A DNA stretch of 64,000 nt from an uncultured Collinsella sp. (GCA_958369225.1 CATXID010000001.1:558001-622000), one strand, 5' to 3'. Shown: positions 17,895 through 26,570, counted from the first letter of the stretch. Numbers and translations are program-made. The notes: generated by a model from the sequence alone, not told the origin.

Positions 17895-18665
17895 ATGATC
17901 GGGGCCGCGTTTTTCGATATCGACGGCACGCTGCTGAGCTTTAAGACCCACCGGATTCCGGCGTCGGCGCAGCAGGTGCTCGACAGCTTTCACGAGCAGG
18001 GGATTGCGTGCGTGATCGCTACGGGCCGTCCGACCTACCAGATGCCGGACTGGCTGTTCGACCTTGGCTGGGATGCGTACATTACGCTTTCGGGTCAGCA
18101 TTGCTTTGATGCCAGTGGTGTTTACCGCAGCTGCCCGATCGATCCGGACGATGTTGCGGTGATCGTGGACCAGGTGGCTCAGGGGCGTTACGACTCGCTG
18201 TGCATGCAGGGCGAGAATTCGTTTGTGAACCGCCTGTCCGAGCGCGTGGTGACGGCCGGTAGCAACGCGGGAATCGTCTACCACGAGGAGCCGTTTGAGC
18301 GCGCCTTTGACGCACCGGTCTACCAGTTCTGCGCCTTTGTGGACCCGGCCGACGAGCATATCGTGACTGATGCCGTGTCGCATTCGCTCACCACGCGCTG
18401 GTGCGATCTGTTCTGCGATATTATTCCCGCTAACGGCGGCAAGGACCTGGGCGTGGCGGCGACGCTGGAGCGCTTGGGCATCGACGCGAGCGAGGCGATC
18501 GCCTTTGGCGATGGCGAGAACGACCTGTCGATGTTCTCGGCCGTGGGCACAAGTGTGGCCATGGGCAACGCGCAGGATACCGTGAAGGCCGCGGCGACCT
18601 ACGTTACGACCGTCGTAGACGACGACGGCATTTACAACGCCGCCAAGCACTTTGGGCTTGTTTAG
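17895..18665 (+). CDS. Cof-type HAD-IIB phosphatase
   Basis: This is a haloacid-dehalogenase hydrolase that removes phosphate from small metabolites; the substrate cannot be predicted. The nucleophile motif FDIDGT sits at residues 7-12, the second motif IATGRP at about 40-45, and the third GDGENDLSM near 206-214, with a Cof-type cap between them. At 256 aa it is typical of the group. GAGGAG inside the end of the ABC-F gene serves as ribosome binding site, and only six bases separate the two genes, so they are probably one transcript. Confidence 0.9.
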   Translation: MIGAAFFDIDGTLLSFKTHRIPASAQQVLDSFHEQGIACVIATGRPTYQMPDWLFDLGWDAYITLSGQHCFDASGVYRSCPIDPDDVAVIVDQVAQGRYDSLCMQGENSFVNRLSERVVTAGSNAGIVYHEEPFERAFDAPVYQFCAFVDPADEHIVTDAVSHSLTTRWCDLFCDIIPANGGKDLGVAATLERLGIDASEAIAFGDGENDLSMFSAVGTSVAMGNAQDTVKAAATYVTTVVDDDGIYNAAKHFGLV

Positions 18666-18675
18666 CTGCGGATTC

Positions 18676-18798
18676 GGCACTCGGGGACGTTCCTTTTCTG
18701 CCGGCAGTTGGGGACACCCTTGCCAACCCGGCCGGCGAGTCGGCCAATCGGCAAAGACTGTCCCCGACAACTAGTCGTTTAAGAACGTCCCCAATGAC
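18676..18798. repeat. GGGGAC-type approximately 120-bp repeat, copy 1
   Basis: This is a composite of short inverted segments (CGGGGACGTTCC, GTTGGGGAC, GTCCCCGACAAC) ending in a 39-base block at 18760-18798 (CTAGTCGTTTAAGAACGTCC and flanks). The block differs at two positions from 58407-58445. The internal part also folds: TGCCAACCCGGCCGG..TCGGCCAATCGGCA. It lies between the HAD gene and the DtxR-like gene. Confidence 0.75.
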
Positions 18799-18921
18799 CA
18801 TGTTTTGTGAAACATGGTTAACTTTCTGAACAATTTAGTAAGACACGGGCAACTTTTGCGGTAAAGTAAATCAAGCAAAAGTATCCAAAGGCTAACTAGA
18901 AGCCATCGCGAAAGGCGGCCC

Positions 18922-19311
18922 ATGGCCCTACGTGAATCCGGAGAAGACTATCTCGAATCTATTTATGTGCTCTCGGAGCGCCAGGGCGTCGTTCGCTCGA
19001 TTGACGTTGCCGAATACCTGGGCGTAACCAAGGCGAGCGTCTCTAAAGCCATGGCGACGCTGGAGAACAACGGCTATGTCGAAATGGGTAAACGCGACGT
19101 TCATCTGACGGAGCGTGGCCTGGAGGTCGCTCGCCAAATGTGGGAGCGCCATTGCTTTTTTGTTGGGCTGCTCGAGGACGCAGGCGTTTCGGAAGAGGTT
19201 GCCTCGCAAGAGGGGTGTCACATGGAGCACTGCCTGAGCGAGGAAAGCTTTGAGAAGCTAAGGGCAATGCTGGGCCGGGACGGCACATCGGCCCCAACAA
19301 TGACCGACTAA
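18922..19311 (+). CDS. DtxR/MntR-family metal-dependent regulator
   Basis: This 129-aa transcription factor has the DtxR winged helix: SGEDYLESIYVLSERQGVVRSIDVAEYLGVTKASVSKAMATLENNGYV. A dimerisation/metal region follows, including WERHCFFVGLLEDAGVS, EEVASQEGCHMEHCLSEESFEKL. The Glu, Cys and His of EGCHMEH match the metal site of the family, which responds to Fe2+ or Mn2+. There is no C-terminal SH3-like domain, so it is of the short MntR-like kind. The start ATG follows GCGAAAGGCGG. The upstream 100 bases are AT-rich and include TAAAGT as a possible -10. The target is unknown; the Mn-type exporter at 25395 is a candidate by inference only. Confidence 0.85.
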   Translation: MALRESGEDYLESIYVLSERQGVVRSIDVAEYLGVTKASVSKAMATLENNGYVEMGKRDVHLTERGLEVARQMWERHCFFVGLLEDAGVSEEVASQEGCHMEHCLSEESFEKLRAMLGRDGTSAPTMTD

Positions 19312-19447
19312 CCTTCCCCCAGTAGCGCGCCGTTCGCGCAAAGCGCGAACCAGCGACCGGGACAGGAGGCCCTACCAACCAAGTCTAACTCAGCCAAGGA
19401 ACCCCGCCAGCAAGCGATGCCCAAGAACCGTCAGCAACGTCACCGCA

Positions 19448-19576
19448 GGCCGGGGCCGGGCTTGGTTTTGAAAACATTCCGCAGACCAGAAGTGCCCCCG
19501 TTCGTAGCTCCGAAGGAGCAGAACGGGGGCACTTCATTGGTCGAGGACGTTTTCAAAACCAAGCCCGGTCCCGGCC
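19448..19576. repeat. 129-bp nested palindrome between convergent genes
   Basis: Three stems are nested: outer arms of 28 bases (19448-19475 and 19549-19576, one mismatch, containing GGGCTTGGTTTTGAAAAC), a perfect 15-bp middle stem (GAAGTGCCCCCGTTC, 19489-19503 with 19521-19535), and an inner GCTCC-GAA-GGAGC hairpin. It sits between the ends of the DtxR-like gene and the P-type ATPase gene and could act as a two-way terminator. No coding or transposase sequence is inside. Confidence 0.85.
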
Positions 19577-19592
19577 GGAGGGACCACAGGCG

Positions 19593-21545
19593 CTACAGGT
19601 TCTTGACACCCATCGCGCGCATGGCGTTCAGGATAGCGATGATCGCCACGCCTACGTCGCCAAAGACGGCAAGCCACATATTGGCGATACCCAGCGCTGC
19701 CAGCACAAGGATCAGCAGCTTAATGCCCAGCGCAAAGATTATGTTCTGCCAAACAATCGACATGGTCTTGCGCGCCACGCGGATCGCGCGGGAAATGTTG
19801 GACGGCTTGTCGTCCATCAGCACCACGTCGGCGGCCTCGATCGCGGCGTCGGAGCCCATGGCGCCCATGGCAATGCCCACATCGGCGCGCGTAAGCACAG
19901 GAGCGTCGTTGATACCGTCGCCGACAAAGGCGAGCTTGCCCTTGCCACTTTTGGCCGCGAGTAGCGCCTCAACGCGCTCGACCTTGTCGCCCGGCAGGAG
20001 CTGCGCGTGGAACTCGTCGAGACCGAGTTGCTTGGCCACAGACGCTGCAACCTCCTCGCGGTCGCCCGTGAGCATGACGGTGCGGTTGATACCGGCGGCA
20101 TGCAGGTCGCGAATCGTTTGCTCCGCATCGGCCTTAACGGTGTCTGCAATCACGATGTGGCCGGCGTACACGCCGTCAACGAGCACGTGAAGGATCGTGC
20201 CGACAACCTCACAGTCCGGTGCTTCAACGCCGGCCGCGGCGAGCATCTTGGCGTTGCCAACGACGACGTGCTTGCCGTCGATGGTTGCCGTCACGCCGTG
20301 GCCCGCGTCGTTGGCGGAGTCGCTCACGCGCTTGGGGTCGACCTCGCCCTGGTAGGCGTCGCGCACGGACTGCGCGATGGGGTGATCGGAGAATGACTCG
20401 GCGAGGGCTGCGACTTCAAGCAACGATTGCTCGTTATAGCCAGCCTCGGGGTGCACCGCGACGACCGAGAACGTGCCGTTGGTGAGCGTGCCGGTTTTGT
20501 CGAAGACGACGGTGTCCACGTCGGCGAGCGTCTCGAGGTAGTTAGAACCCTTGATGAGAACGCCCAGCTTGGACGCGCCGCCGATGCCGCCAAAAAAGCT
20601 CAACGGTACGCTGATCACGAGGGCGCACGGGCAGCTGACGACCAGGAAGGTCAGGCCGCGCAGGATCCAATCGGACCAAGCACCGGTGACCAAGCCGCCG
20701 CCAAGCGCGAGCACCGCGGCCGCGCCGGTGACGGCGGGGGTGTAGACGCGGGCAAAGCGCGTGATGAAGTTCTCGGTGCGCGCCTTCTTTTCGCTGGCAT
20801 TCTCCACGAGCTCCAGGACGCGCGCGACGGTGGACTCGCCAAACGGCTTGGTGGTGCGCACGTGGATGAGGCCCGTCATGTTGATGCAACCGCTGATGAT
20901 ATCGTCGCCGGTCTTGGCGGGGCGGGGGACTGACTCGCCCGTGAGCGCGGCGGTGTCGAGTTGGGTTTCGCCCTCGACGATGACGCCGTCGATAGGCACG
21001 CGCTCGCCGGGCTTGACCACGATCACGGTGCCGACGGCGATGTCATCGGGAAAGACCTGTTCGAGTGTGCCGTCGGCTTGTTCGACGTTAGCGTAGTCGG
21101 GCGCGATGTCCATCATGGCACTGATCGACTTGCGGCTCTTGCCCACGGCGTATGCCTGGAACAGCTCGCCGACCTGGTAGAACAACATGACGGCGGCGCC
21201 TTCGGCCATGTGCGGGTCGGTATCGGGGAAGAGCACCATGGCAAACGCGCCGATGGTTGCGACTGCCATAAGGAAGCTCTCGTCGAAGGCCTTGCCGCGG
21301 CGGATATTATTGAATGCCTTTTGCAGTACGTCGTAGCCGGCAATCAAAAACGGCACGAGGAACAGCACAAAGCTGGCGTAGATGTTGCCCGGGGTGCCGA
21401 ATGCGGCGGTGAGGGTGCCGAGCTCATCGAGGGCGTACACCACGACAAAAATGCCCAGCGCTACCAGGATGCGGTTACGCTTATGCTCGAGCGACTCTTT
21501 TTTCTTGCGCTTCTTCTTTTTCTTTTTGGGGTCGGCGGTGGCCAT
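19593..21545 (-). CDS. Heavy-metal P1B-type ATPase (Zn/Cd/Pb class)
   Basis: This is a membrane pump that expels divalent metals with ATP. Visible motifs are the actuator TGES, the transmembrane CPC (SCPCALV), the phosphorylation site DKTGT, the HP motif SDHPIA, and GDGINDAPVL. CPC together with cadC-like regulation suggests Zn2+/Cd2+/Pb2+ rather than Cu+. The pump has no N-terminal HMA domain; instead it starts with a Lys/Arg-rich tail (PKKKKKKRKKK), and the HMA domain is a separate gene just upstream. ATG at 21545 was chosen because GGGAGGAT lies upstream; the longer frame to 21614 would run over an operator-like site. 650 aa. Confidence 0.92.
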   Translation of the reverse strand: MATADPKKKKKKRKKKESLEHKRNRILVALGIFVVVYALDELGTLTAAFGTPGNIYASFVLFLVPFLIAGYDVLQKAFNNIRRGKAFDESFLMAVATIGAFAMVLFPDTDPHMAEGAAVMLFYQVGELFQAYAVGKSRKSISAMMDIAPDYANVEQADGTLEQVFPDDIAVGTVIVVKPGERVPIDGVIVEGETQLDTAALTGESVPRPAKTGDDIISGCINMTGLIHVRTTKPFGESTVARVLELVENASEKKARTENFITRFARVYTPAVTGAAAVLALGGGLVTGAWSDWILRGLTFLVVSCPCALVISVPLSFFGGIGGASKLGVLIKGSNYLETLADVDTVVFDKTGTLTNGTFSVVAVHPEAGYNEQSLLEVAALAESFSDHPIAQSVRDAYQGEVDPKRVSDSANDAGHGVTATIDGKHVVVGNAKMLAAAGVEAPDCEVVGTILHVLVDGVYAGHIVIADTVKADAEQTIRDLHAAGINRTVMLTGDREEVAASVAKQLGLDEFHAQLLPGDKVERVEALLAAKSGKGKLAFVGDGINDAPVLTRADVGIAMGAMGSDAAIEAADVVLMDDKPSNISRAIRVARKTMSIVWQNIIFALGIKLLILVLAALGIANMWLAVFGDVGVAIIAILNAMRAMGVKNL

Positions 21546-21569
21546 GACTCGTATCCTCCCATTTGAATG

Positions 21570-21588
21570 TATGAACACTCGCTCATGT
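21570..21588. promoter_or_regulatory. ArsR-type operator-like site before the P-type ATPase
   Basis: The sequence ATGAACACTCGCTCAT (21571-21586) matches the core ATGAACATGCGCTCAT of the operators at 22306-22362 except for a short central block. It lies 25 bases upstream of the ATPase start, suggesting a second regulated promoter inside the cluster. Confidence 0.6.
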
Positions 21589-21645
21589 AATTTCGCGAGC
21601 AAAGGCCGCGACAAGCGCGGCCTTGCAGGTTGGCGTAAACCTGGG

Positions 21646-21864
21646 CTAGCGAATGATCTCGCAGTCCGGCTCGGCGTCGGCCGTAAACTCTACAACGCGG
21701 TTGAGCACCTCGTCGAACTCGGCGTCATCGGCCTCGAGCGTCAGCTTCTGGGTCATAAAGTTGACGGATACGGATTTGACGCCCTCGAGCTTGGCCAGCT
21801 CGTCCTGAAGCTCGCGCGCGCAGTTGGCGCAGTCGATCTCGTCGAGCTTAAACTGCTTTTTCAT
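21646..21864 (-). CDS. Heavy-metal-associated (HMA) domain protein, metallochaperone-like
   Basis: The 72-aa single-domain protein has a ferredoxin-like HMA pattern. The metal-binding motif is DCANCAREL (Cys at residues 12 and 15), and the family's GVKSVSVNF follows. Such small proteins carry metal to the pump or replace its cytosolic domain; here the ATPase lacks one, so the two together equal a standard ZntA/CadA. An acidic D before CANC is frequent in Zn/Cd/Pb versions. It is transcribed between the ArsR gene and the ATPase gene, 62 bases after the former. Confidence 0.88.
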   Translation of the reverse strand: MKKQFKLDEIDCANCARELQDELAKLEGVKSVSVNFMTQKLTLEADDAEFDEVLNRVVEFTADAEPDCEIIR

Positions 21865-21926
21865 GGTGGGTTCCTTTCCCTGTTTTGCGGCTTGGGTGCA
21901 GGCCGCGCTGGTACCGTGGTTGGTTG

Positions 21927-22292
21927 CTATTCGCAGATATGGCTCATGCCCTGGTTGAGCATGGTGTAGACGTGATCGTCGGCAAGTGAGTAGAGGATGT
22001 TGCGGCCGTCGCGGCGGAACTTGACCAGGTGCGACTGCTTAAGCGTGCGCAGCTGGTGCGATACTGCCGACTGCGAGGTTGCGGTCGCCTCAGCGATGTC
22101 GGCCACGCAGAGCTCGCGGCCCATGAGGGCATAGAGAATCTTGATGCGTGTGGTGTCGCTGAAGACCTTGAACAGGTCGGCCAGATCGTACAGCAGCTCC
22201 TCGTCGGGAAGGTCCTCGGGCGAGCAGGTGGTGGGGATCGCGGGTTCGGTGGCCTCGATGTCGGGTTTCGTTTCATCAACGCGGATGCTCAT
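21927..22292 (-). CDS. ArsR/SmtB-family metal-sensing repressor (CadC/CzrA-like)
   Basis: The 121-aa repressor is expected to leave DNA when Zn, Cd or Pb binds. The winged helix is DLFKVFSDTTRIKILYALMGRELCVADIAEATATSQSAVSHQLRTLKQSHLV. ELCVAD places a Cys as in CadC-type alpha3 sites, and the C-terminal DDHVYTMLNQGMSH offers the Asp/His ligands of an alpha5 site. It is the first gene of the efflux operon; a perfect pair of inverted 22-bp sites stands immediately upstream, so autoregulation is likely. Confidence 0.9.
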   Translation of the reverse strand: MSIRVDETKPDIEATEPAIPTTCSPEDLPDEELLYDLADLFKVFSDTTRIKILYALMGRELCVADIAEATATSQSAVSHQLRTLKQSHLVKFRRDGRNILYSLADDHVYTMLNQGMSHICE

Positions 22293-22305
22293 TGCAATAT
22301 CCTTT

Positions 22306-22362
22306 CATATGAACATGCGCTCATATAACTTACTTCCGAGTATATGAGCGCATGTTCATATG
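22306..22362. promoter_or_regulatory. Paired ArsR-type operators upstream of the efflux operon
   Basis: Two 22-bp segments, 22306-22327 and 22341-22362, are exact reverse complements separated by 13 bases. Each contains the imperfect palindrome ATATGA-ACATGCGC-TCATAT, the pattern used by ArsR/SmtB repressors. The first arm ends 14 bases from the arsR-like start, so the site overlaps the promoter/leader. Confidence 0.8.
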
Positions 22363-22711
22363 TCAATATCGTTTAGGCAATCCGTCGTACAAAATGATGA
22401 GGAAAAGCGGACGAGATCCCGGACTAAGCGGTTTTGATAGGTGATACCGGGGTGGGTGCCCCTGCGCCGTGCAAAAAATGGAGTATTCTGCAACGATAGG
22501 GGGTCTGTTAATTTATCGCAGGCCAAATAATGCAGTTAAAGAGTTATCTTAGGGTGGTAAACCGATGAGTTCTTCCTCAAATGTTGCCTAACGTTCTCAC
22601 GCAAGAGTGATTTCGCTTCACTTTTGGATCCGTTCGAGGGTGATGGACACCCGGCTCAGCTGAATACTCGCAATTTTGCACGCCGCTAGGGTACCCACCT
22701 TGTTAGTCAGC
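22363..22711. other. 349-base gap after the metal operator
   Basis: No gene was found. The stretch 22465-22530 (GTGCAAAAAATGGAGTATTC and on) looks like non-coding repeat material but occurs once in this window. There is no hairpin with a T tract of terminator quality. Confidence 0.4.
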
Positions 22712-23902
22712 CTAGTTTCCGGCCCCGAAGACCCTGCCCTCGGGCGTGAAGCTGCTTGTTTGGTTGAGTGATGGGCTGTCGGGTTCGGCAGTCTGCATGC
22801 CATCGATTACCGGCGCTTCGTTAATCGTCGGATCATCCAACGTGATGCCTTCGAACATTGCTTTTTCGAGGTCGATTCGTTGACGCTCTTCGGAATCCTG
22901 GCGAAACTCCTCCTGGATTCGTTTCTTCTCCTCAATAAACCTTCTGAGCACAAACAGTCTCAGGTCCTCTTGCATGATTTGAAAGTCTTTTGGCAGACGC
23001 GAGGGGCGTATACCTTCTTTTCGTTGGATTGCCGCCATGACCCTAACGAAAGAGCTGGCATGCATAAAGGAATAACGGCTGACGGTGATGATTCCGTAGC
23101 CCATGGACGCAAGTGCGTTCTTGCGTTCTTCGTCGATGGCGCGGTCTTCTTCAGCGTCGTGATAAAACCCGTTGTATTCAATATCTGTTCGAGATTTCTT
23201 CAGATATACATCCATAAAGAACTTTTTGCGTCTCGTGAGATTTTTTGCGGCGGCGGTGACCTTCACCTCGTAGTCGGTCTCAATTCCTTTAATGCCAAGC
23301 CCTCCTTCGCTTTTGGGCAACGTAAGCATCATGGCAAAGGCCGTTTCCATGGGAGACCGGCATCCATCGCGTACACATTGAATCGCCTTTCGGGCAAGGG
23401 CCAAACCGTCGCATCTGGTAATGGAATTAAAGAACTGCTTTAGCCTCTCGGTCGAGGTAAGCGCGAAACGCTCGGTATAGGAGGTGGAAGAGCCGGGTCC
23501 TAGGGAATAAGCGCCGCACAGTTCAAAGTAGTACTCCACTAGTTCGCGAAAAGGGAGATAGGTGGCGGCCTGAAGTGCACAAAGCTCAACGCCAACAATG
23601 TAGATGTCATCTTCTAGCTCTATAAAACGCGAGCATGAGAATCGCTTTGACGAAACGTGGCATCGACAGTCCATCGCGTAACGCGCGTTCCTGCGATCAA
23701 ACACCATTACCTCGAGGCAATCATTTGCGTCGAGGGCAACATCATGTTTGGCAAGCCATTCTGCGGCTGCGTCGAGGAGTGCTCCGCTGGGGCATGATTC
23801 GTATATTGCGGCAGAGCTGCAGGACTCGATGTCTTTCGCAGACACCGAATGCGCGGCTTGGTAGACCGCTTTTGCAGTGGTATGTGACAATACGATACTC
23901 AT
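22712..23902 (-). CDS. Lone AbiEi-like/PD-(D/E)XK-like protein, paralogue A
   Basis: The 396-aa protein has unknown function. The N-terminal half (SIVLSHTTAKAVYQ) resembles the AbiEi-type transcriptional regulators that open with a similar promoter-recognition-like helix; this is tentative. The middle has SPMETAFAMMLTLPKSEGGLGIKG. The C-terminal part FFMDVYLKKSRTDIEYNG...DEERKNALASMGYGIITVSR has the spacing of DUF559/Vsr-type PD-(D/E)XK domains. A charged coiled segment (RRFIEEKKRIQEEFRQDSEERQR) follows. No clear ribosome binding site precedes ATG 23902. It is homologous to 32148-33197 through the shared CGAY/CGTF, SPxEx and nuclease-like blocks. It stands alone, without an evident toxin partner. 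Confidence 0.6.
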   Translation of the reverse strand: MSIVLSHTTAKAVYQAAHSVSAKDIESCSSAAIYESCPSGALLDAAAEWLAKHDVALDANDCLEVMVFDRRNARYAMDCRCHVSSKRFSCSRFIELEDDIYIVGVELCALQAATYLPFRELVEYYFELCGAYSLGPGSSTSYTERFALTSTERLKQFFNSITRCDGLALARKAIQCVRDGCRSPMETAFAMMLTLPKSEGGLGIKGIETDYEVKVTAAAKNLTRRKKFFMDVYLKKSRTDIEYNGFYHDAEEDRAIDEERKNALASMGYGIITVSRYSFMHASSFVRVMAAIQRKEGIRPSRLPKDFQIMQEDLRLFVLRRFIEEKKRIQEEFRQDSEERQRIDLEKAMFEGITLDDPTINEAPVIDGMQTAEPDSPSLNQTSSFTPEGRVFGAGN

Positions 23903-24254
23903 GGTATATATCGTGTCAGCTAATGCCGTGTTGATGGCGCTGAGTGGGAAAGCCGTTTTAGCGGTCTAACCAAATGCTGTCCAAAAGCTTGACGCGATTA
24001 TGGGTTGATACGCCCTAAAAATTAATGTTTTCGCAGCTCGGCTATAGCATATAAATACTCAATTGCTGCACATTTGATATCGATGTATCGCAATCAGAAC
24101 ACAAATCACGTGTCGGGAAAGTGCCGAAATAGTTAAATAATAGGGTTCAGAATTTGTGAAGAGCGGGCCTGCTTATGGAACGTGGGGCGGCCCCGCTGCG
24201 GGGTTTCCCGCTGCGAAGCCGCTCGTGAGCAAGCAGTGTTTGTCGCAGGCGTTG
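23903..24254. other. 352-base AT-rich gap
   Basis: This AT-rich stretch probably holds the promoter of the leftward paralogue A gene. GATATATA lies just ahead of its start codon. No RNA gene, repeat or further reading frame was recognised. Confidence 0.4.
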
Positions 24255-25223
24255 TTATTTCGCAAACAGGTTCTTGAGGTTGAACTCTGCCTGGACGGTA
24301 CGGAGCATGAGGTCGGTGTCGTCGAGGCCCAGGTGCTGCTCGTTGGCGTCGGCGGCGAGGGTGCCACGGCGGCGCGCCCAGTTTTCGAGCGCAGCGGGCG
24401 CGGACTCGCGGGGGAGCGAGCGCACGTCGGCGTCCAGGCTGCGGCAGATTTGGCGCGAGTCGATGACGATGATCTTGCCTGCGCGGCGTGCCTCAGCGTA
24501 ACCGTCCAGATGAATTTTGAACCAGCTGTCCTCGAAGGCGGCATTGTGCGCCATATACGGGTACTTCTTCATGAGCTTGAGCAGCTGCTTCTGCAGCTCC
24601 TTGTTCTCGCGGAACGGCTTTTTGCCGTCGATGTCGTCCCAGGTGATGTGATGGATGTTCGATAGCGGCACATCCTCGCCGCGGTAGATGTCGGGCAGGC
24701 CGCAGTAGTGTGCCTCGGCGTCATGCGGCACGGCGTCGCTGGTGAGATCCATGATCTCCCAGCCCACGTTGATGATGTAGCCGCGCTCGGGCGCGCGACC
24801 GGTGGTCTCGATGTCGATGCCCAGCACCGTGCCTTGGATGGGCTTGCGGGCATAGGCCACGCCGAGTGCGTCGCGGTCACCGCGGATCTCGCGCATAACG
24901 GACGCGGCGGTGCGCTTTTGCATCTTGCCGATGGCCGCGCAGGTGTCGGCGTCGGACAGGCCGCGCGAGAGCGTCGCGGGCGTCACGTTGCGCAGGCGCG
25001 CCTCGCCAATCTGGTCGCACAGGTCGCGGTTGCGGTCGGCCAGGTCGCGCACGGTGGCAAAGTCGAAGCCTGGGTCGCCCTCGGCGGTAAAGTACTCGGT
25101 CTCGAGCACCTTGAGGGCCTCCTCGCCCTTCTGGCGCTCGGACTCCATGGCGCCGTGATCGCCGTAGATAAACATGGGGATAAACGGCTGGCGCTCGTAT
25201 TCGAGTGCTTGCGAAACATTCAT
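24255..25223 (-). CDS. DEDDh-type 3'-5' exonuclease (DnaQ-like)
   Basis: The exonuclease domain fills residues about 130-320: motif Exo I GIDIETTG, Exo II AHNAAFEDSWF (with the Asp in place), and Exo III HLGLDDTDLM with the catalytic His of the DEDDh group. The N-terminal 130 residues are helical, without a known domain. Likely roles are proofreading-like trimming or repair, but the polymer is not evident. It is a single leftward gene, 31 bases of which precede an AT-rich promoter area shared with the divergent metal exporter. Confidence 0.8.
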   Translation of the reverse strand: MNVSQALEYERQPFIPMFIYGDHGAMESERQKGEEALKVLETEYFTAEGDPGFDFATVRDLADRNRDLCDQIGEARLRNVTPATLSRGLSDADTCAAIGKMQKRTAASVMREIRGDRDALGVAYARKPIQGTVLGIDIETTGRAPERGYIINVGWEIMDLTSDAVPHDAEAHYCGLPDIYRGEDVPLSNIHHITWDDIDGKKPFRENKELQKQLLKLMKKYPYMAHNAAFEDSWFKIHLDGYAEARRAGKIIVIDSRQICRSLDADVRSLPRESAPAALENWARRRGTLAADANEQHLGLDDTDLMLRTVQAEFNLKNLFAK

Positions 25224-25304
25224 ATGCTGCTCCTTGGACGGGCCGCGTCGCGCGGCTCGGGGTTACTGAGTTGTGGCGAGATGATAGTTTACCATGGGCA
25301 ACTA

Positions 25305-25332
25305 TTGGCACCGCGCCCGGGACAACTACAAT
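25305..25332 (+). promoter_or_regulatory. Candidate promoter of the metal exporter gene
   Basis: A -35 box TTGGCA (25305-25310) and -10 box TACAAT (25327-25332) are separated by 16 bases. Directly after lies CCTAG-TTGACCG-CTAGG (25335-25351), a small palindrome that could bind a regulator in the early transcribed region. Confidence 0.5.
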
Positions 25333-25394
25333 ACCCTAGTTGACCGCTAGGACTTTTACAATGTTGCCGAAAGACACGAAAGGTTCCATCCGTC

Positions 25395-26483
25395 ATGGAT
25401 TTACTGATTGATATTCTGCTCGACGCCGGCAAGGACACGCTGTCCCTGGTGCCGTTTTTGTTGGTGACGTATCTTGCCCTCGAGACGCTGGAGCATGTGG
25501 CGGGCGACCGCGTCAACGGCGCTATCAAACGCGCGGGCGCCGCCGGCCCCGTGGTGGGCTCGTTGCTGGGCATGGTGCCACAGTGCGGGTTTTCGGCCAT
25601 GGCGGCGACACTGTACGCCGGCCGCGTCGTGACGCTGGGCACGCTGGTTGCGGTTTTCCTCTCGACCTCAGACGAGATGCTGCCGCTGTTGCTTGCCGAG
25701 CAGGTTCCCGTGCAGACCATGGCGATGCTTCTGGCTTCGAAGGCTCTGATCGCGCTGGTCACGGGCTTTATCGTGGACGCCGCCGTTCGCGGGTTGCGCC
25801 GCAACGTCCGCGCGCATACGGCGATTCGTCGCACCGTGCTGGGGACCGCGGTCAATCCGGCACACGTGAACTGCGCGCACGATGACCACAGCGGTGGCGA
25901 CATCATTGATGAGGTGGCCGAGGCGGGCGTGAGCGCCGATCACATCCACGAGCTGTGTGAGCGCGACCATTGCGGCTGCGATGAAGACGAGGACGAACCC
26001 CACCACGGACACGGCCACGATCATGGTCACGCGGACGAGCGCGAGCACCACCACGGCCACGACCACAGCTACTCCCACGAGGGCGCGCCCGTTCTGTCGA
26101 TCATCCGCAGCGCGGTCTCGCACACCGTGCAGGTCTCGGCATTCATTTTTCTGGTGACGTTGATTCTGGTCGCCGTCCTTGAGACCTTTGGCGAGTCCGC
26201 AATCGAGCAGTTCCTGCGCGGCAATGAGACGCTCGCCGTCCTGGGCTCGGCGCTTGTCGGTTTGATCCCCAACTGCTCTGCCAGCGTCGTTATTACGCAG
26301 TTGTACCTCGAAGGTGCGCTGCAGCTGGCGCCGATGCTCGCCGGCACGCTCATTTCCGCTGGCGTGGGCTACCTGGTGCTGTTCCGCACCAATCGCAGTG
26401 CCCGCGAAAACGCCCTGTTTCTGGTCATGATGTACGTCATCGGCGCCGGTTGGGGACTCGTTCTCTCCGCCGTTGGCCTCTAA
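25395..26483 (+). CDS. Putative Mn/heavy-metal exporter (10-TM ArsP_2-like family)
   Basis: The 362-aa membrane protein has two hydrophobic halves around a cytosolic His/Asp/Glu-rich loop (residues about 190-240, HHGHGHDHGHADEREHHHGHDH). The motif GMVPQCGFSAMAATLY in the first half is mirrored by GLIPNCSASVVITQLY in the second, showing internal duplication. This is the pattern of the family annotated as putative manganese transporter or 10-TM heavy-metal exporter. The His-rich loop probably binds metal. It is a single gene with its own promoter and terminator; control by a DtxR-like protein is possible but not shown. Confidence 0.8.
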   Translation: MDLLIDILLDAGKDTLSLVPFLLVTYLALETLEHVAGDRVNGAIKRAGAAGPVVGSLLGMVPQCGFSAMAATLYAGRVVTLGTLVAVFLSTSDEMLPLLLAEQVPVQTMAMLLASKALIALVTGFIVDAAVRGLRRNVRAHTAIRRTVLGTAVNPAHVNCAHDDHSGGDIIDEVAEAGVSADHIHELCERDHCGCDEDEDEPHHGHGHDHGHADEREHHHGHDHSYSHEGAPVLSIIRSAVSHTVQVSAFIFLVTLILVAVLETFGESAIEQFLRGNETLAVLGSALVGLIPNCSASVVITQLYLEGALQLAPMLAGTLISAGVGYLVLFRTNRSARENALFLVMMYVIGAGWGLVLSAVGL

Positions 26484-26494
26484 GTAGGCCTAGC

Positions 26495-26570
26495 AAAACG
26501 GGCTTCAAAATAGCCATGCTCGGCGCCTGCGCAGTGCGGCGATGCATGGCATTTTGAAGCCCGTTTTTTG
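26495..26570 (+). terminator. Terminator after the metal exporter gene
   Basis: Long arms AAAACGGGCTTCAAAAT..GCCATGC and GCATGG.CATTTTGAAGCCCGTTTT enclose a GC-rich loop, with TTTTTTG at the end. The stem of over 20 pairs is longer than a normal terminator and could also be a palindromic repeat used as one. Confidence 0.85.

Noticed and set aside
17424..18770. 448-codon reverse frame across the HAD and ABC-F genes
   Set aside because: It is antisense to two recognised genes and of biased composition.
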